A stretch of 64,000 nt of DNA from Cydia pomonella (Eukaryota > Arthropoda > Insecta > Lepidoptera > Tortricidae), in assembly GCF_033807575.1 (NCBI RefSeq), contig NC_084707.1, forward strand, positions 16,354,550 through 16,418,549, given 5' to 3'. Below the pieces are notes generated by a model. It searched no databases. It was not told the DNA's origin and saw only the letters and a program-made list of their open reading frames with translations. A program made the translations under genes and the position numbers. Shown piece after piece: positions 43,406-53,583 of the stretch (within the stretch, counting starts at the first letter, position 1; each line of letters starts with the position of its first letter).

Positions 43406-46400
43406 ATGGAACATGCGAGACCGCCTCCCGAGCTCAACACCGACGGGAGCCCCGTCAGCCGGGCTGACGCGTGGCAATGTTGGAAGATGCAATTCAATTT
43501 ATTTCTTAAGGCATCTGGAGTGGTTAAAGAAGACTCCGCGACTCAGGCCAGTTTGCTTATCAACTTAATTGGACCCGAGGGGTTCAATGCATATCAAACA
43601 TTCGAGTTCAACAAAGAAAGTGATCGCGATGATATAAAAATCCTTCAAGAAAAGTTCGATGGATATTTTGGTCTGAAACCGAACATAACTTTAGCGAGAT
43701 ACAAATTTTTTACTCGCAGCCAAGAAGATGGAGAAACTATAAGCCAATACGTAACGGCACTTAGGTTATTAACAAAAAACTGTGCATTTTCCTCATTGGA
43801 ACAGGATTTGATTCGCGACCGTATCGTCTGCGGCATAAGTAGCACTATCGTGAGAGACCGACTGCTTCGTACGGAGGATTTGACACTCGATAAGGCGATA
43901 AAAATTTGCCAAGCGGATGAGATATCGAGTGACGGTTCCCGGAGACTAGACGCACTCAAAATAAACGCGGGTCCCTCGCAAGTGGACGCCGTGCAGCTCC
44001 GTGGCGGCAGGGCTAGCCGCGGGGCCCGAGGCGGCGGGCGCTGGAGGCCGAGCCGCGGCGCCTGGGGCGCCCGGCCCGGGGGCAGCGGCGCGGCGCCGCC
44101 GGCTCGCCAGCGCGCCCCGTGTCCGGGGTGCGGCCAGACCTGTGACCCCGGCAAGTGTCCGGCTAATGGAGTGCAGTGTTTCATGTGTCAGGGCTATGGG
44201 CATTTTGCGCGAATGTGTGTGAGTAAATCGGTAAATAATAAAAAGGTGTATGACATTGCGGTTTGTGACGATGAATCGGGTAATGAGTACGAGTCGTTTT
44301 ATGTACCGGTGATTGCTAATGTTTCGTCAGTGAGTTCGTCATCAAAGGACTGGTATGAGACACTAAGAAGTGAGTATGGCAAGGAAAATTTTAAACTTGA
44401 CAGTGGTGCCGATATAAATATGTTATCTTATCACAGGTATTTGCAATTAGGTTGTGACCCAAAACTGATTGTAGACGAACCGAGCACGAGATTGTTTTCT
44501 TATTCTCGCGATGTTATTCCTATTAAAGGTGTTTCTATTATGGATTGGTATTATAAAAACCGGGCTTATAAACTAAAATTTGCAATAGCTGATGACGAGC
44601 ATTCTGAAAGCGTACTGGGGCGTGACAGTTGTACCGAGTTAGGGTTAATTAAACGTGTCCATTCTGTAGATTTATCTAAATATAGTAATTTATTTGAAGG
44701 GCTAGGCTGTCTTCCAGGGCTGTACCACATAGTGGTGGATGAGACTATTCAGCCGGTTATTAGTGCCACTCGGAAGGTACCGATAGGTCTACATGATAAA
44801 TTGCGGCAAGAGCTAGATAGAATGGCACAGTTAGGAGTTATTCGTAAAGTTAGTCATCCCACGCGATGGGTAAATGCGTTAGTTATCGTGGCTAAGAAAA
44901 ATGGGTCACTTCGTATCTGCCTTGATCCCCGCCCGCTCAACTGCGCCGTGCAACGCGCTCACTTCCAACTGCCGACTATCAATGAAATAGCTGCTAAGCT
45001 TCACGGGGCCCGGTACTTTTCAGTTTTAGATGCTAGTTCGGGGTTTTGGGCTATACAATTGGATGAAGAGAGTGCCGACTTATGCACGTTTGGCACGCCA
45101 TTTGGCAGATACCAGTATCTTCGCTTGCCATATGGAATTAATTGTGCTTCGGAAGTATTTCATGCTAAGATTAAACAGCTGTTAGAAAATTTAGATGGAG
45201 TCGACTCGTTCATTGACGATATTATTTGTTGGGGCCGCACGAAGGAAGAACATGACGAAAGGTTAAATAAATTATTAAAAAGGGCAATGGAAATAAATTT
45301 GAAATTTAATAAGGATAAATGTAAGTTACGTGTAGAGGAAGTAACGTACTTAGGACACGTATTCAATAAAAACGGTATGAGACCCGATCCCGAGAAGATT
45401 AGGGCCATAAAAGATATGCCCACGCCTGAGGATAAAAAATCGCTTGAGCGATTTTTAGGTGCAATTAATTTTTTGTCTAAATTTATCCCCAATTATTCGG
45501 AACATACTTTTCCATTAACTAGATTGCTTAAAAAAGAATCCGTATGGTGTTGGGATTCCGTGCACGACGCGGCATTTGCTAAATTAAAAGATTTGGTGTG
45601 TAATGCGCCAGTGTTGACGCTGTTTGACGCGTCGCAGCCTGTAGTGATTTCGGTAGACGCGAGCTCGGTGGCGCTGGGCGCCACGGTCCTCCAGGGCGGG
45701 CGGCCTGTCGAGTACGCGTCGCGCACGCTCACCGACACACAAATGAGGTATGCGCAAATAGAAAAAGAGATGCTGGCGATTGTGTTCGCGTGTGAGAAGT
45801 ACCATCAGTACATTTATGGTCAAAAGAATGTTATTGTAGAAACTGACCATAAACCATTAGAAAGTATTTTCAAAAAAGCATTAGACACTATCCCAGTACG
45901 CTTACAGAGAATGTTGTTACGTTTGCAGGGTTATGACTTAAAAGTTAGCTATAAACCTGGTAAATATATGTATATACCCGATACCTTATCGCGCGCGCCT
46001 CTTCCAGATTTATATGATGACTCAATAAGTAGATGTGTTGTGTACCAAGTGAATCAATTACTGGACAGCGTACAGATGTCACAATCTAAACTCAAACTCA
46101 TAAGGGAGGAAACTGTAAAAGATGAAGCCTTGTGTCAGTTAAAAGAATATATAAATAAGGGTTGGCCACAGTACAAACGTGATGTTATTGAAAAATTGAA
46201 ATGTTATTGGTCATATAAAGACGAGTTACAAATAATTACAGACATAATTTTTAAAAATAAGCTTATTCTAATCCCTGCTGCGTTAAGAGAACAAATGCTA
46301 AAAATCATTCATGACGGTCATCAGGGCATTGACCGCTGCAAGAGCCGCGCGCGAGAGGTATTGTTCTGGCCTGGCATCACACGCGACATTGAGTTGTATG

Positions 46401-47404
46401 TGCGGCGCTGTGAGGCCTGCCAAGAGTGCCAGAATGCTCCCGCTAGGGAACCTATGTTGCCAGTACCTATTCCAGAATTGCCGTGGTGTAAAGTAGGAAT
46501 GGATATATTTGAGTATCGAAAGCAGTACTTTCTGATTATGGTTGATTATTTCTCGGGATATGTTGAGGTGGCTCAGTTGAAAAACATGACATCATTATCT
46601 GTAATTAGTGTTATGAAAGAGAATTTTGCTAGATACGGGATACCGCAAACAATAATCACAGATAACGCTACCACATTTACAAGTCGGGATTTTAATCGGT
46701 TCAAAAGTCAATGGGGATTTGAGCACATAACATCTTCCCCCCACTACGCTCAATCTAACGGAAAGAGCGAAAGAGCCGTTCAAAGTATAAAAAAGATTTT
46801 AACAAAATCAATAAATAGTGGTACGGATTTCTATTTAGATTTGTTAAGTTACAGAAATACGCCACGTGGAAACATAGGTTCCCCCGCGCAATTGTTGATG
46901 GGTCGAAGGTTGAATTGCAGGTTGCCTGTTCATCATAGTTTGTTAGAACCGGTTAATATGAATTTGCGTTGTCATAAGGCACTAACTAAGCAACAAAATA
47001 AAACAAAAACAAACTATGACAAACGTTGTAGGCATCTTGCAAAATTAAATGTTGGCGATGACGTAATAATAATGGACCACACTAGTATGACTAATAAAAT
47101 GAGAGGGAAAATTGTAAAAACGTGTAGTACTCCCCGGTCATACATAATAAAAAATCGGAGAGGTATGGAATACCGTCGTAATCGCAGACATTTAATTAAG
47201 TGCGAGCCGGTTGCGCCACCGCCACCGACCACGCAACCCCCGGGACAGGGTTCGAGTCCGCTCGATGTAAAGTGTGCGCCTGTTGTCGAGCAGGCTCCAA
47301 ACCCGTGTACGAGCCTTACTACCCAAACTACTCAGCCCAACGAGCCCACACTGACTCGTAACAGAGCTCGCAAAATGGGTATTGATATCAATGCTTTGTT
47401 TTAA
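43406..47404 (+). CDS. Gag-Pol polyprotein of the mag-like gypsy element
   Basis: This 1332-residue single frame makes the particle protein and the enzymes that copy and integrate the element. In order: a gag region to about residue 190; a Gly/Arg-rich RGG-like stretch (about 195-230) coded by extremely GC-rich DNA; two zinc knuckles (CPGCGQTCDPGKC and CFMCQGYGHFARMC, about 233-271); an aspartic protease with DSGAD at 332-336; reverse transcriptase with the catalytic FIDD at 602-605; RNase H (VDASSVALG, about 748); a zinc-binding HHCC module (HQGIDRCK...CEACQEC, about 970-1010); and an integrase core with D (MDIFEY, about 1031), D (TDNATTF, about 1085) and E (KSERAV, about 1120). No envelope frame follows. 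No gag-pol frameshift is needed. All catalytic residues appear intact. Confidence 0.95.
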   Translation: MEHARPPPELNTDGSPVSRADAWQCWKMQFNLFLKASGVVKEDSATQASLLINLIGPEGFNAYQTFEFNKESDRDDIKILQEKFDGYFGLKPNITLARYKFFTRSQEDGETISQYVTALRLLTKNCAFSSLEQDLIRDRIVCGISSTIVRDRLLRTEDLTLDKAIKICQADEISSDGSRRLDALKINAGPSQVDAVQLRGGRASRGARGGGRWRPSRGAWGARPGGSGAAPPARQRAPCPGCGQTCDPGKCPANGVQCFMCQGYGHFARMCVSKSVNNKKVYDIAVCDDESGNEYESFYVPVIANVSSVSSSSKDWYETLRSEYGKENFKLDSGADINMLSYHRYLQLGCDPKLIVDEPSTRLFSYSRDVIPIKGVSIMDWYYKNRAYKLKFAIADDEHSESVLGRDSCTELGLIKRVHSVDLSKYSNLFEGLGCLPGLYHIVVDETIQPVISATRKVPIGLHDKLRQELDRMAQLGVIRKVSHPTRWVNALVIVAKKNGSLRICLDPRPLNCAVQRAHFQLPTINEIAAKLHGARYFSVLDASSGFWAIQLDEESADLCTFGTPFGRYQYLRLPYGINCASEVFHAKIKQLLENLDGVDSFIDDIICWGRTKEEHDERLNKLLKRAMEINLKFNKDKCKLRVEEVTYLGHVFNKNGMRPDPEKIRAIKDMPTPEDKKSLERFLGAINFLSKFIPNYSEHTFPLTRLLKKESVWCWDSVHDAAFAKLKDLVCNAPVLTLFDASQPVVISVDASSVALGATVLQGGRPVEYASRTLTDTQMRYAQIEKEMLAIVFACEKYHQYIYGQKNVIVETDHKPLESIFKKALDTIPVRLQRMLLRLQGYDLKVSYKPGKYMYIPDTLSRAPLPDLYDDSISRCVVYQVNQLLDSVQMSQSKLKLIREETVKDEALCQLKEYINKGWPQYKRDVIEKLKCYWSYKDELQIITDIIFKNKLILIPAALREQMLKIIHDGHQGIDRCKSRAREVLFWPGITRDIELYVRRCEACQECQNAPAREPMLPVPIPELPWCKVGMDIFEYRKQYFLIMVDYFSGYVEVAQLKNMTSLSVISVMKENFARYGIPQTIITDNATTFTSRDFNRFKSQWGFEHITSSPHYAQSNGKSERAVQSIKKILTKSINSGTDFYLDLLSYRNTPRGNIGSPAQLLMGRRLNCRLPVHHSLLEPVNMNLRCHKALTKQQNKTKTNYDKRCRHLAKLNVGDDVIIMDHTSMTNKMRGKIVKTCSTPRSYIIKNRRGMEYRRNRRHLIKCEPVAPPPPTTQPPGQGSSPLDVKCAPVVEQAPNPCTSLTTQTTQPNEPTLTRNRARKMGIDINALF

Positions 47405-47595
47405 GTATACCAATTTACTTGTACTCATTTCAAAAACTTATTATTATTCTCTCATCTCTTTTGTTCGTTTTTCTTTTCTCTTTTGAAACAAAGAGGAGAG
47501 GAATGATTAGGTATAAATGAGTTATTCTTCTCAAGTTTACTTTAGTTTTATATACGTAAGTTTAGTATGCATGCTTATTATTTTTAAGGGAAAGA

Positions 47596-47685
47596 TGTTG
47601 TAGGTAGTTCTATAACAAGGTATATCTACCCGTTATTATTTTAATAAACCAGTTGTCATCTGAGCTCGGTGTTTGATTTACTACA
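47596..47685 (+). repeat. 3' LTR of gypsy element
   Basis: Identical to the 5' LTR over 90 bp and followed by the target duplication GACGG. Confidence 0.93.
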
Positions 47686-47839
47686 GACGGTTTGAAAATT
47701 CCATTCTCAGCAGTACTGCGGCAATAACCGTCACTCAATTTACTGAGAAAATTCAATGTTATCTTGATGAGGGGGCACCATGGTCTAGAAATGCTTAGGG
47801 CATCAAAATATCTTAATCCGGCACTGCCTATTGTAAGTA

Positions 47840-49020
47840 CAAAGTTTCAGAGCACTACGTTTGTATGGAAAACCGAGCTTGCTGCGGACTTGTAGATTAT
47901 GTTTTATCCCTTTCTTACAAATACATAAGTCAAAATGGCAAGCGCTGCAGTTGGCATCGATTTTGATAGCCCAGCATGTGCAAGTATTGAGTAAACGTCA
48001 TAATTTCATGGAAGTTTGACGTCTTGGTCTGACTACTATACATGTGACTGGAATTTATAAACAAAAGATATCGAAAGCATAGTCTTTCCCATCACGGAAC
48101 AATGGTGTTCCGGACCTTTGGGAAGCGCGCGCGGAGCCGAAGCCAACACGTAGAGCCCTTTTGACACACCGAGCGGATACTGCCCTTGTCCATGTCATGG
48201 GAATGGGACGCACGCAGACGCAGCACCCGCCAGGGTCTAAGGACTATTGGGAGTTAATTGAATCTAAAATAAACTTAGCCATTGGGTGAAAGCGATGAAC
48301 TAAACTATGGGATATGACACCAGACGAACTAATTATTAAAATGGCAGGTTTATAATTTTACTCCCGGCAGACGGTGACTCGCCCTGACAAAAAGCAACAT
48401 CTAAGATGGCTCAAGGGCAACTTCGGTGTGAGAGCTGAGAGGTGTCACTGGACTTTAAACATAAGCCAACTCGCCTCTTATGTTTCCATATCTACCCTCG
48501 AGAACGCAGCTCTTGCGACTCCACTCTGGACGGCCAGCTAAGGCAAGCCAGAGGCAGATAATCTTATTCCACCCACCCACCTTCCGAATTCCAGTGAAAG
48601 AACTCCCAAGCAACACTCAACACACAACAGCTCACCACAAGCTGCCCTGCGTTAAGTTTATAATAATGTTAAAATAAGACATTTTTTACCAGTAATAAGA
48701 TATATACAAATAAAAATAATGCGTTGCTATATCTGAAACGAAAATATTTTATTTAATCTGTGTTTCTATCATTACTACATTCGTATGGAAATAACTAAAG
48801 GAAAACCTACATATCTGAAACGAAAATAAACGACATTAAATGTCTAGTCGTCTATCTGTATGTAAACTTAATCACTGCTAGGTATCACTATTTGATAAAC
48901 TTATTTTTTTTTTAAATGGCTATCGCCACGAAGGCATTTGCCAGCATCACGTCAATATAGTTCCCCATAAAACGGGATTGCGAATTTAGCACGAAAGTGT
49001 TGGTCAGATTAAAGAGCAGA
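47840..49020. other. Intergenic stretch with repeat fragments
   Basis: 47935-48045 holds a partial copy of the GCAGTTGGCATCGATTTTGATAGCCCAGC repeat family. 48060-49020 shows no supported gene. The ORF at 48480-48677 has no recognisable domain. Confidence 0.4.
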
Positions 49021-49029
49021 GAATAGTTA

Positions 49030-49640
49030 TAATTTTAAATTGTTAATTTTGATAAAATTTGAAAGGATTCGAAACGAAATACAGAGGGATTAGGAGTTAA
49101 AGGAGAGGGCATATGCGTCGGAAGAGGATTTTTTTGAAAAATGAGACCAGAGTACAAATGAGAATGATTAAGACGGGGGCAATTCAGGAAAATATGGTTC
49201 AGGGTTCCAACATCCAGGCCACACTCACATAAGGATGTGTCCCGATAATGCATCTTAGATAGGTGAACTAGGGAGAGGCAGTGATTTAATCTCATTCGGA
49301 TAATAGTTGAAGTCGCCCTTTTGCTCAAGAAAAGCTTATAAAACCAGGGTTTTTGCCCTATGTCCGGCTGCAACAACCCGTAATTTTTAGCCTTAGTCCT
49401 ACTCGATACATGCCAACGGGCGTTCTAGGAATTATAAAGATATTTTTTTGGAAGAGAGAGCAGGTCGAAAGCACAATTTTTAAAAGGAATTTTGTCCCCA
49501 CATGCTACAGCCTGTTTAGCTGTATGGCCCGCAATTTCATTTCCTGGAATACCTGAATGACTAGGAATCCAGGCGAGCACGATTTCACAATCCCGACGGT
49601 AGGATATCGCAATCTCCTCTTTGATTAAGAATATTAATGG
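49030..49640 (-). pseudogene. LINE remnant: RNase H end and C-terminal zinc-knuckle region
   Basis: On the minus strand near 49520-49620 one reads IVLAWIPSHSGIPGNEIAGHTAKQA, a typical RNase H C-terminus of I-group LINEs. Downstream, at 49035-49376, follows RMRLNHCLSLVHLSKM...CECG...LNHIFLNCP, the usual C-terminal region after RNase H in such elements. The two parts are not in one frame and the reverse transcriptase is missing, so this is a dead 3' fragment of a different LINE group from the CR1-like one. Confidence 0.8.
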
Positions 49641-49833
49641 GTAATGTAGTTTTTGATGAAAATGGATCCGAAAGAAGAGATACTAGAAACTAGAACTAGA
49701 ACTTATTTTAAATAAACGTTTTCTTTAGTGCACTTCACATTTTTTCATGAGACATGTGACATTATCGACAGCCATGCAACCATAGAGTAGGCGGCGGTCA
49801 AAAAGGAAAAATAATAAAGTATAATTAATACTA

Positions 49834-50318
49834 ACGGGACTTAATCGCGTTTAATAAGCGAAGTTTTAAATTTACCTCCGACGTTTCGAGGACGGCGTTG
49901 TCCCCGTGGTCTCGGACACTTAGTGATTATATGCTCTTTGGTCTCGGAGAAGACTGGCTAAAGTTGAAAACCACCTTTTTCTAGCCGCGTGAGTTTTTCG
50001 AACTACCCGCACTTGATCTTGTTTATTGACTTGAATATTCTGCGCAGTAGGGATGTTGCTTTGTCGACACACAACACTAACGATATTCGATTTTTCGACT
50101 GTCGATATTCGTTCTCGCTTACATAAACTAATGACTGGATTCCATGTGGATGAGATCCCAAAACCCTCGTCCCGTTTGAAATTGCAATGTTTTTGATTTC
50201 AATGGCTTCCCGCTCTTTTCTGCTGTAGAAATGGCGATCCATGGAAAGGATTTTAGGGTTATGCAGCTCGATCAAGTGGTTTGGTCCTGACTCAAGTAAA
50301 TGCTCAGCCACAGCAGAC
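49834..50318 (-). mobile_element. Penelope-like element 3' end, inverted copy, 5'-truncated
   Basis: The minus-strand frame at 50003-50308 encodes AEHLLESGPNHLIELHNPK through SINKIKCG, identical at the protein level to the end of the plus-strand copy at 51210-51515. The 3' noncoding part down to ACGGGACTTAATCGCG is also shared. It breaks off at about 50318 (GTCTGCTGTGG), so the GIY-YIG core itself is absent. The micro-insertion at 49913-49948 interrupts its noncoding end. Confidence 0.85.
49909..49948 (+). mobile_element. Micro-insertion, copy 3, with a paralogous empty site
   Basis: GTCTCGGA occurs on both sides of an insertion made of CACT plus the 20-base word at 49921-49940 (TGGTCTCGGA, 10 bp, is repeated if overlap with the insert is allowed). 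The sister Penelope end at 51560-51600 and the fragment at 42900-42940 both read straight through this point (inverse CAGTCTTCTCCGAGACCA), so this is an insertion and not a deletion elsewhere. Confidence 0.75.
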
Positions 50319-50329
50319 TAGACCCACAC

Positions 50330-50882
50330 GTATGGGTTTGATGAAAAAAAATTTTTTTTAATTTTATGACGTATTAAAAAAAACTACTCACTAGATCTCG
50401 TTCAAACCAATTTTCGGTGGAAGTTTGCATGGTAATGTATATCATATATTTTTTTTAGATTTTTCATTCTGTTATTTTAGAAGTTACGGGGGGGGGGGGG
50501 GGGACACACACATTTTACCACTTTGGAAGTGTCTCTCGCGCAAACTATTCATTTTAGAAAAAAATGATATTAGAAACCTCAATATCATTTTTGAAGACCT
50601 ATCCATAGATACCCCACACGTATCCTGGGTTTGATGAAAAAATATTTTTTGAGTTTCAGTTCTAAGTATGGGGATGGGGAACCACCAAAATTTATTGTTT
50701 TTTTTTTCTATTTTTATGTGAACATCTTAATGCGGTTCATAGAATACATCCACTTACTAAGTTTGAACAGCATAGCTCTTATAGTTTCGGAAAAAAGTGG
50801 CTGTGACAGAATTGGACAGACAGACGGACATGACGAATCTATAAGGGTTCCGTTTTTTGCCATTTGGCTACGGAACCCTAAA
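50330..50882 (+). repeat. Dispersed lepidopteran repeat between the Penelope copies
   Basis: CCCACACGTATGGGTTTGATG occurs at 50333 and a close version at 50613, followed by GAGTTTCAGTTCTAAGTATG, AAAAGTGGCTGTGACAGA and TATAAGGGTTCCGTTTTTTG with CGGAACCCT at the end. A run of 16 G lies at 50488-50503. The repeat fills the gap between the two Penelope ends. Confidence 0.75.
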
Positions 50883-51515
50883 AAGTGGCAACCCAGACGG
50901 AAAGCAAGAGGGAAACGTCCTGATGTCTCCAGACAACCGGCATTTCTGCCGTATGTAAAAGAGGTAACGGATAAAGTTGGAACAGTACTTGGAAAGTACT
51001 CTATAAAGACTGTTTACACCCCTTTATCCAAAGTCGCAGGGAGCCTAAGGTCGCCAAAGGACGTTATTCCTTTTCAGTCATCTGGCGTTTATGAAATTGA
51101 TTGCATTTGTGGTAGTTCCTACATCGGGGAAACAAAGCGCACCATAGCAGAAAGAGTTAAGGAACATATCATAGCTGTCAAAAATCGTCAGGTGAACAAG
51201 TCTGCTGTGGCTGAGCATTTACTTGAGTCAGGACCAAACCACTTGATCGAGCTGCATAACCCTAAAATCCTTTCCATGGATCGCCATTTCTACAGCAGAA
51301 AAGAGCGGGAAGCCATTGAAATCAAAAACATTGCAATTTCAAACGGGACGAGGGTTTTGGGATCTCATCCACATGGAATCCAGTCATTAGTTTATGTAAG
51401 CGAGAACGAATATCGACAGTCGAAAAATCGAATATCGTTAGTGTTGTGTGTCGACAAAGCAACATCCCTACTGCGCAGAATATTCAAGTCAATAAACAAG
51501 ATCAAGTGCGGGTAG
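50631..51515 (+). pseudogene. Penelope-like GIY-YIG endonuclease domain fused to repeat-derived sequence
   Basis: Penelope-like elements carry a reverse transcriptase followed by a GIY-YIG endonuclease. Here only the end of the connector and the endonuclease remain. From about residue 85 the frame reads KWQPRRKARGKRP, then SGVYEIDCICGSSYIGETKR (the GIY-YIG core with the CxC of animal Penelope elements), then the Arg/His and Glu-containing C-terminus. The first 84 or so residues come from the dispersed repeat at 50630-50882 and are not part of the original protein. The reverse transcriptase is missing, so the element is not autonomous. Confidence 0.85.
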
Positions 51516-51655
51516 TTCGAAAAGCTCGCGCAGCTAGAAGATGTTGATGTCAACTTTAGCCAGTCTTCTCCGAGACCACGGGCACAACGCCGTCCTCGAA
51601 ACGTCGGAGGTAAATTTAAAACTTAATACGCGATTAAGTCCCGTTTGTGTTAGTT
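50883..51655 (+). mobile_element. Penelope-like element fragment, plus orientation
   Basis: Contains the endonuclease part and 3' noncoding end to about AAGTCCCGTTTGTG. With 49834-50318 it forms an inverted repeat with arms of about 455 bp around the dispersed repeat. Oppositely oriented partial copies are a known habit of Penelope-like elements. Confidence 0.85.
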
Positions 51656-51776
51656 AATAATGTGTAAAAATCGTGAAAGTTTAAATCAGTATAATTAATA
51701 CTTTTTACATTCCTCTTAATCTATCTATCTAGCTTCTAATGATTATCATAGTTTTTGCTTGAATGTTGTTTTTTGT

Positions 51777-52258
51777 AATAGGGTTGTTTCCAGTTTTTTG
51801 AAACGCTTGTATTATGTTCTATATTAACTAAAAGTAGCCCTAAAATTCAACTTTTATACTAAAAACGGCTTTAAGTATGTTAAATTAACAAAATATATTT
51901 TGACATATGCTTTCGCGCCCAAAACGCTCTTTGAAAATTGTGTGACGTCACAGTTTATGGTTTGACACAACTACATACACATGTAGAAGATACGAACTGT
52001 CAACTGACATTTGTCATTTGTTGTTTATCGCCTAACTGTCAACAGTGTCAATCCGAGAGTTGTGACGTCATCAGAATCTTCAATGACGTTTCGAGTTTGA
52101 TCACGTGACGTGTGCCAAAAGATATTTTAATTTCAATATTTACAAAAATATGGTCATTACATGTCCCCTAAGAGTAGTTTAACATGTTCTTATAATCCAA
52201 AAGAATTTATTGGGATACAATTGTGCCCTAAGATTTGTAGATGGAATATGTACCCTAT
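51777..52258. mobile_element. Element A, second copy, without element B
   Basis: The left end AATAGGGTTGTTTCC and the sequence through ACTTTTATACTAAAAACGGC match 33005-33094, then join directly to what follows element B at 39380. The right end (GGAATATGTACCCTAT) is diverged. The copy contains TGTGACGTCACAG, TGTGACGTCATCAG and TCACGTGACGTG words, also kept in the first copy. Confidence 0.85.
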
Positions 52259-52539
52259 CAACCAATTGAAACAACTTTTTAGCTGGATGATATTAATTTA
52301 TTTAACTATTCCTTTCAAACATTATCAATGCGCCTCACATCTCGAATAAACAATTAATAATAATAAAATAAACCTTTATCCTACGTACCTATGTGCGGCA
52401 CGGCAGTTGAGTAAAACAATCCATACAAAGCCGCATCAGTGTAACCTCGGCTTTAATATTTAACTGTCAAATCAAGAAATGTCAAAACTTTAACAATAAG
52501 AAACTGCAATTTGCAATATCAATATTTGCAATTTGCGTT

Positions 52540-52799
52540 GTTCGACAGAGTTGTACAAATTAAAAACTTGATACCGATCCGAAAATAAAAGCAAATAGTA
52601 AACAACGAGTAATGATAGTTCTATTATATAAAGTATTATCTACAAAATGTTTAAGTTTTATTACTGTAATCAGTCAAAAGTTAACGGAAGACGATGATCA
52701 ATCTCATTACTTCATTTTTTAAGATAAGATGATCAACTAGGGCAATAGGTATATACTGTCCTGGCAAAAACATCCTAGCATTGGCTTAGCGGAGAGTTT
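52540..52799 (+). promoter_or_regulatory. Probable 5' untranslated exon of the 53584 gene
   Basis: A strong donor (GAGTTT|GTAAGTACC) at 52799/52800 and an acceptor TCTTTCACAG at 53573, 11 bases before the start codon, suggest an upstream non-coding exon. Its start is not defined. Confidence 0.35.
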
Positions 52800-53583
52800 G
52801 TAAGTACCTACCTAATTTTACATTTAAAATAAACCATCACTTATATTTATTGTAACTTTTTGCTATGTGTAAAGTTTGGACGATATAGCCCATTAAGTAA
52901 ATATAAATCACATTGGTTGTAGCTTGTAGCCCAAACTCGGACTCAATTTCTAACTCCCCTCATTGTTTACATTAATCATTCAAATCTAGGAACACTGGCC
53001 TTATTAAGTATTACTAGCAAATAAGACTTTTATTTTTTGATTGATCATGTTTGGGGACTATCTTAATAAACTGTTTTAAGGGAATTATTGATTTTGATTG
53101 ATGACAGATAAATCTTCAATTTATTGTATATTATTATTATTTCAGATCCAGAGATAAATGTTTATCTTACCCCCTATAATGCAAACCTGTTATAGATACT
53201 TGCACCCTTTTTTTATTGCAAGCAAACACATTATTTAGCAAAATAGCAAAGCCATATTAATTATTGTGCACTTCTGCAAAATAAGGCCTGATTCCATAAA
53301 TTAAATTTTATTTCAATATCTCAATGTGGTACCTAACACACATACTAAAAATAGGCAGTAAGCTGTAAATGTGTTTCAAAATGTTACAATAGTATTGTTT
53401 TTTTCCAGTTTTTACCTATTTTTTGGCTAGTGAATAATATTCCCGCACCTAAAACCCTGATATATGCTGATGACAGTGCTGACATTTCAGAAATGTGATT
53501 TTGCTAACATGCCTATGCTAAACAAAACTAATTTTGTTCCATTTAGGTGCTAATAAAACTTATCTTTCACAGGTGGCAGTAAA

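Larger units (their letters stand above)
43217..47685 (+). mobile_element. Intact mag-like Ty3/gypsy LTR retrotransposon
   Basis: Identical 90-bp LTRs (43217-43306, 47596-47685; TGTTG...CTACA) and a 5-bp target duplication GACGG (43212-43216, 47686-47690) enclose one open frame. A primer-binding-site-like TGGTGGCAGCGG follows the 5' LTR directly. A purine run AAGGGAAAGA (47586-47595) precedes the 3' LTR. The LTR contains AATAAA (43264-43269). Very short LTRs and a fused gag-pol frame are as in the Bombyx mag lineage. LTR identity and an unbroken frame point to very recent insertion. Confidence 0.94.
41445..47826. mobile_element. hAT-like non-autonomous element, 8-bp TSD, holding a gypsy element
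   Basis: The ends CAGTGCCGGATTAA and TTAATCCGGCACTG are exact inverses over 14 bp. The direct repeat CCTATTGT flanks both sides (41437-41444, 47827-47834). CAGTG ends plus 8 bp fit hAT. Without the gypsy insertion the element is about 1.9 kb. Its interior (41590-42260) is GC-richer with short repeated words such as CGATCGGACGCTCCG and no transposase. It also holds a MITE at 42337-42777 and a Penelope-end fragment at 42826-42950. Confidence 0.88.

Noticed and set aside
43645..44222. Opposite-strand and alternate-frame genes over gag
   Set aside because: Open only because of the GC-rich RGG-coding stretch; the gag-pol frame explains the DNA.
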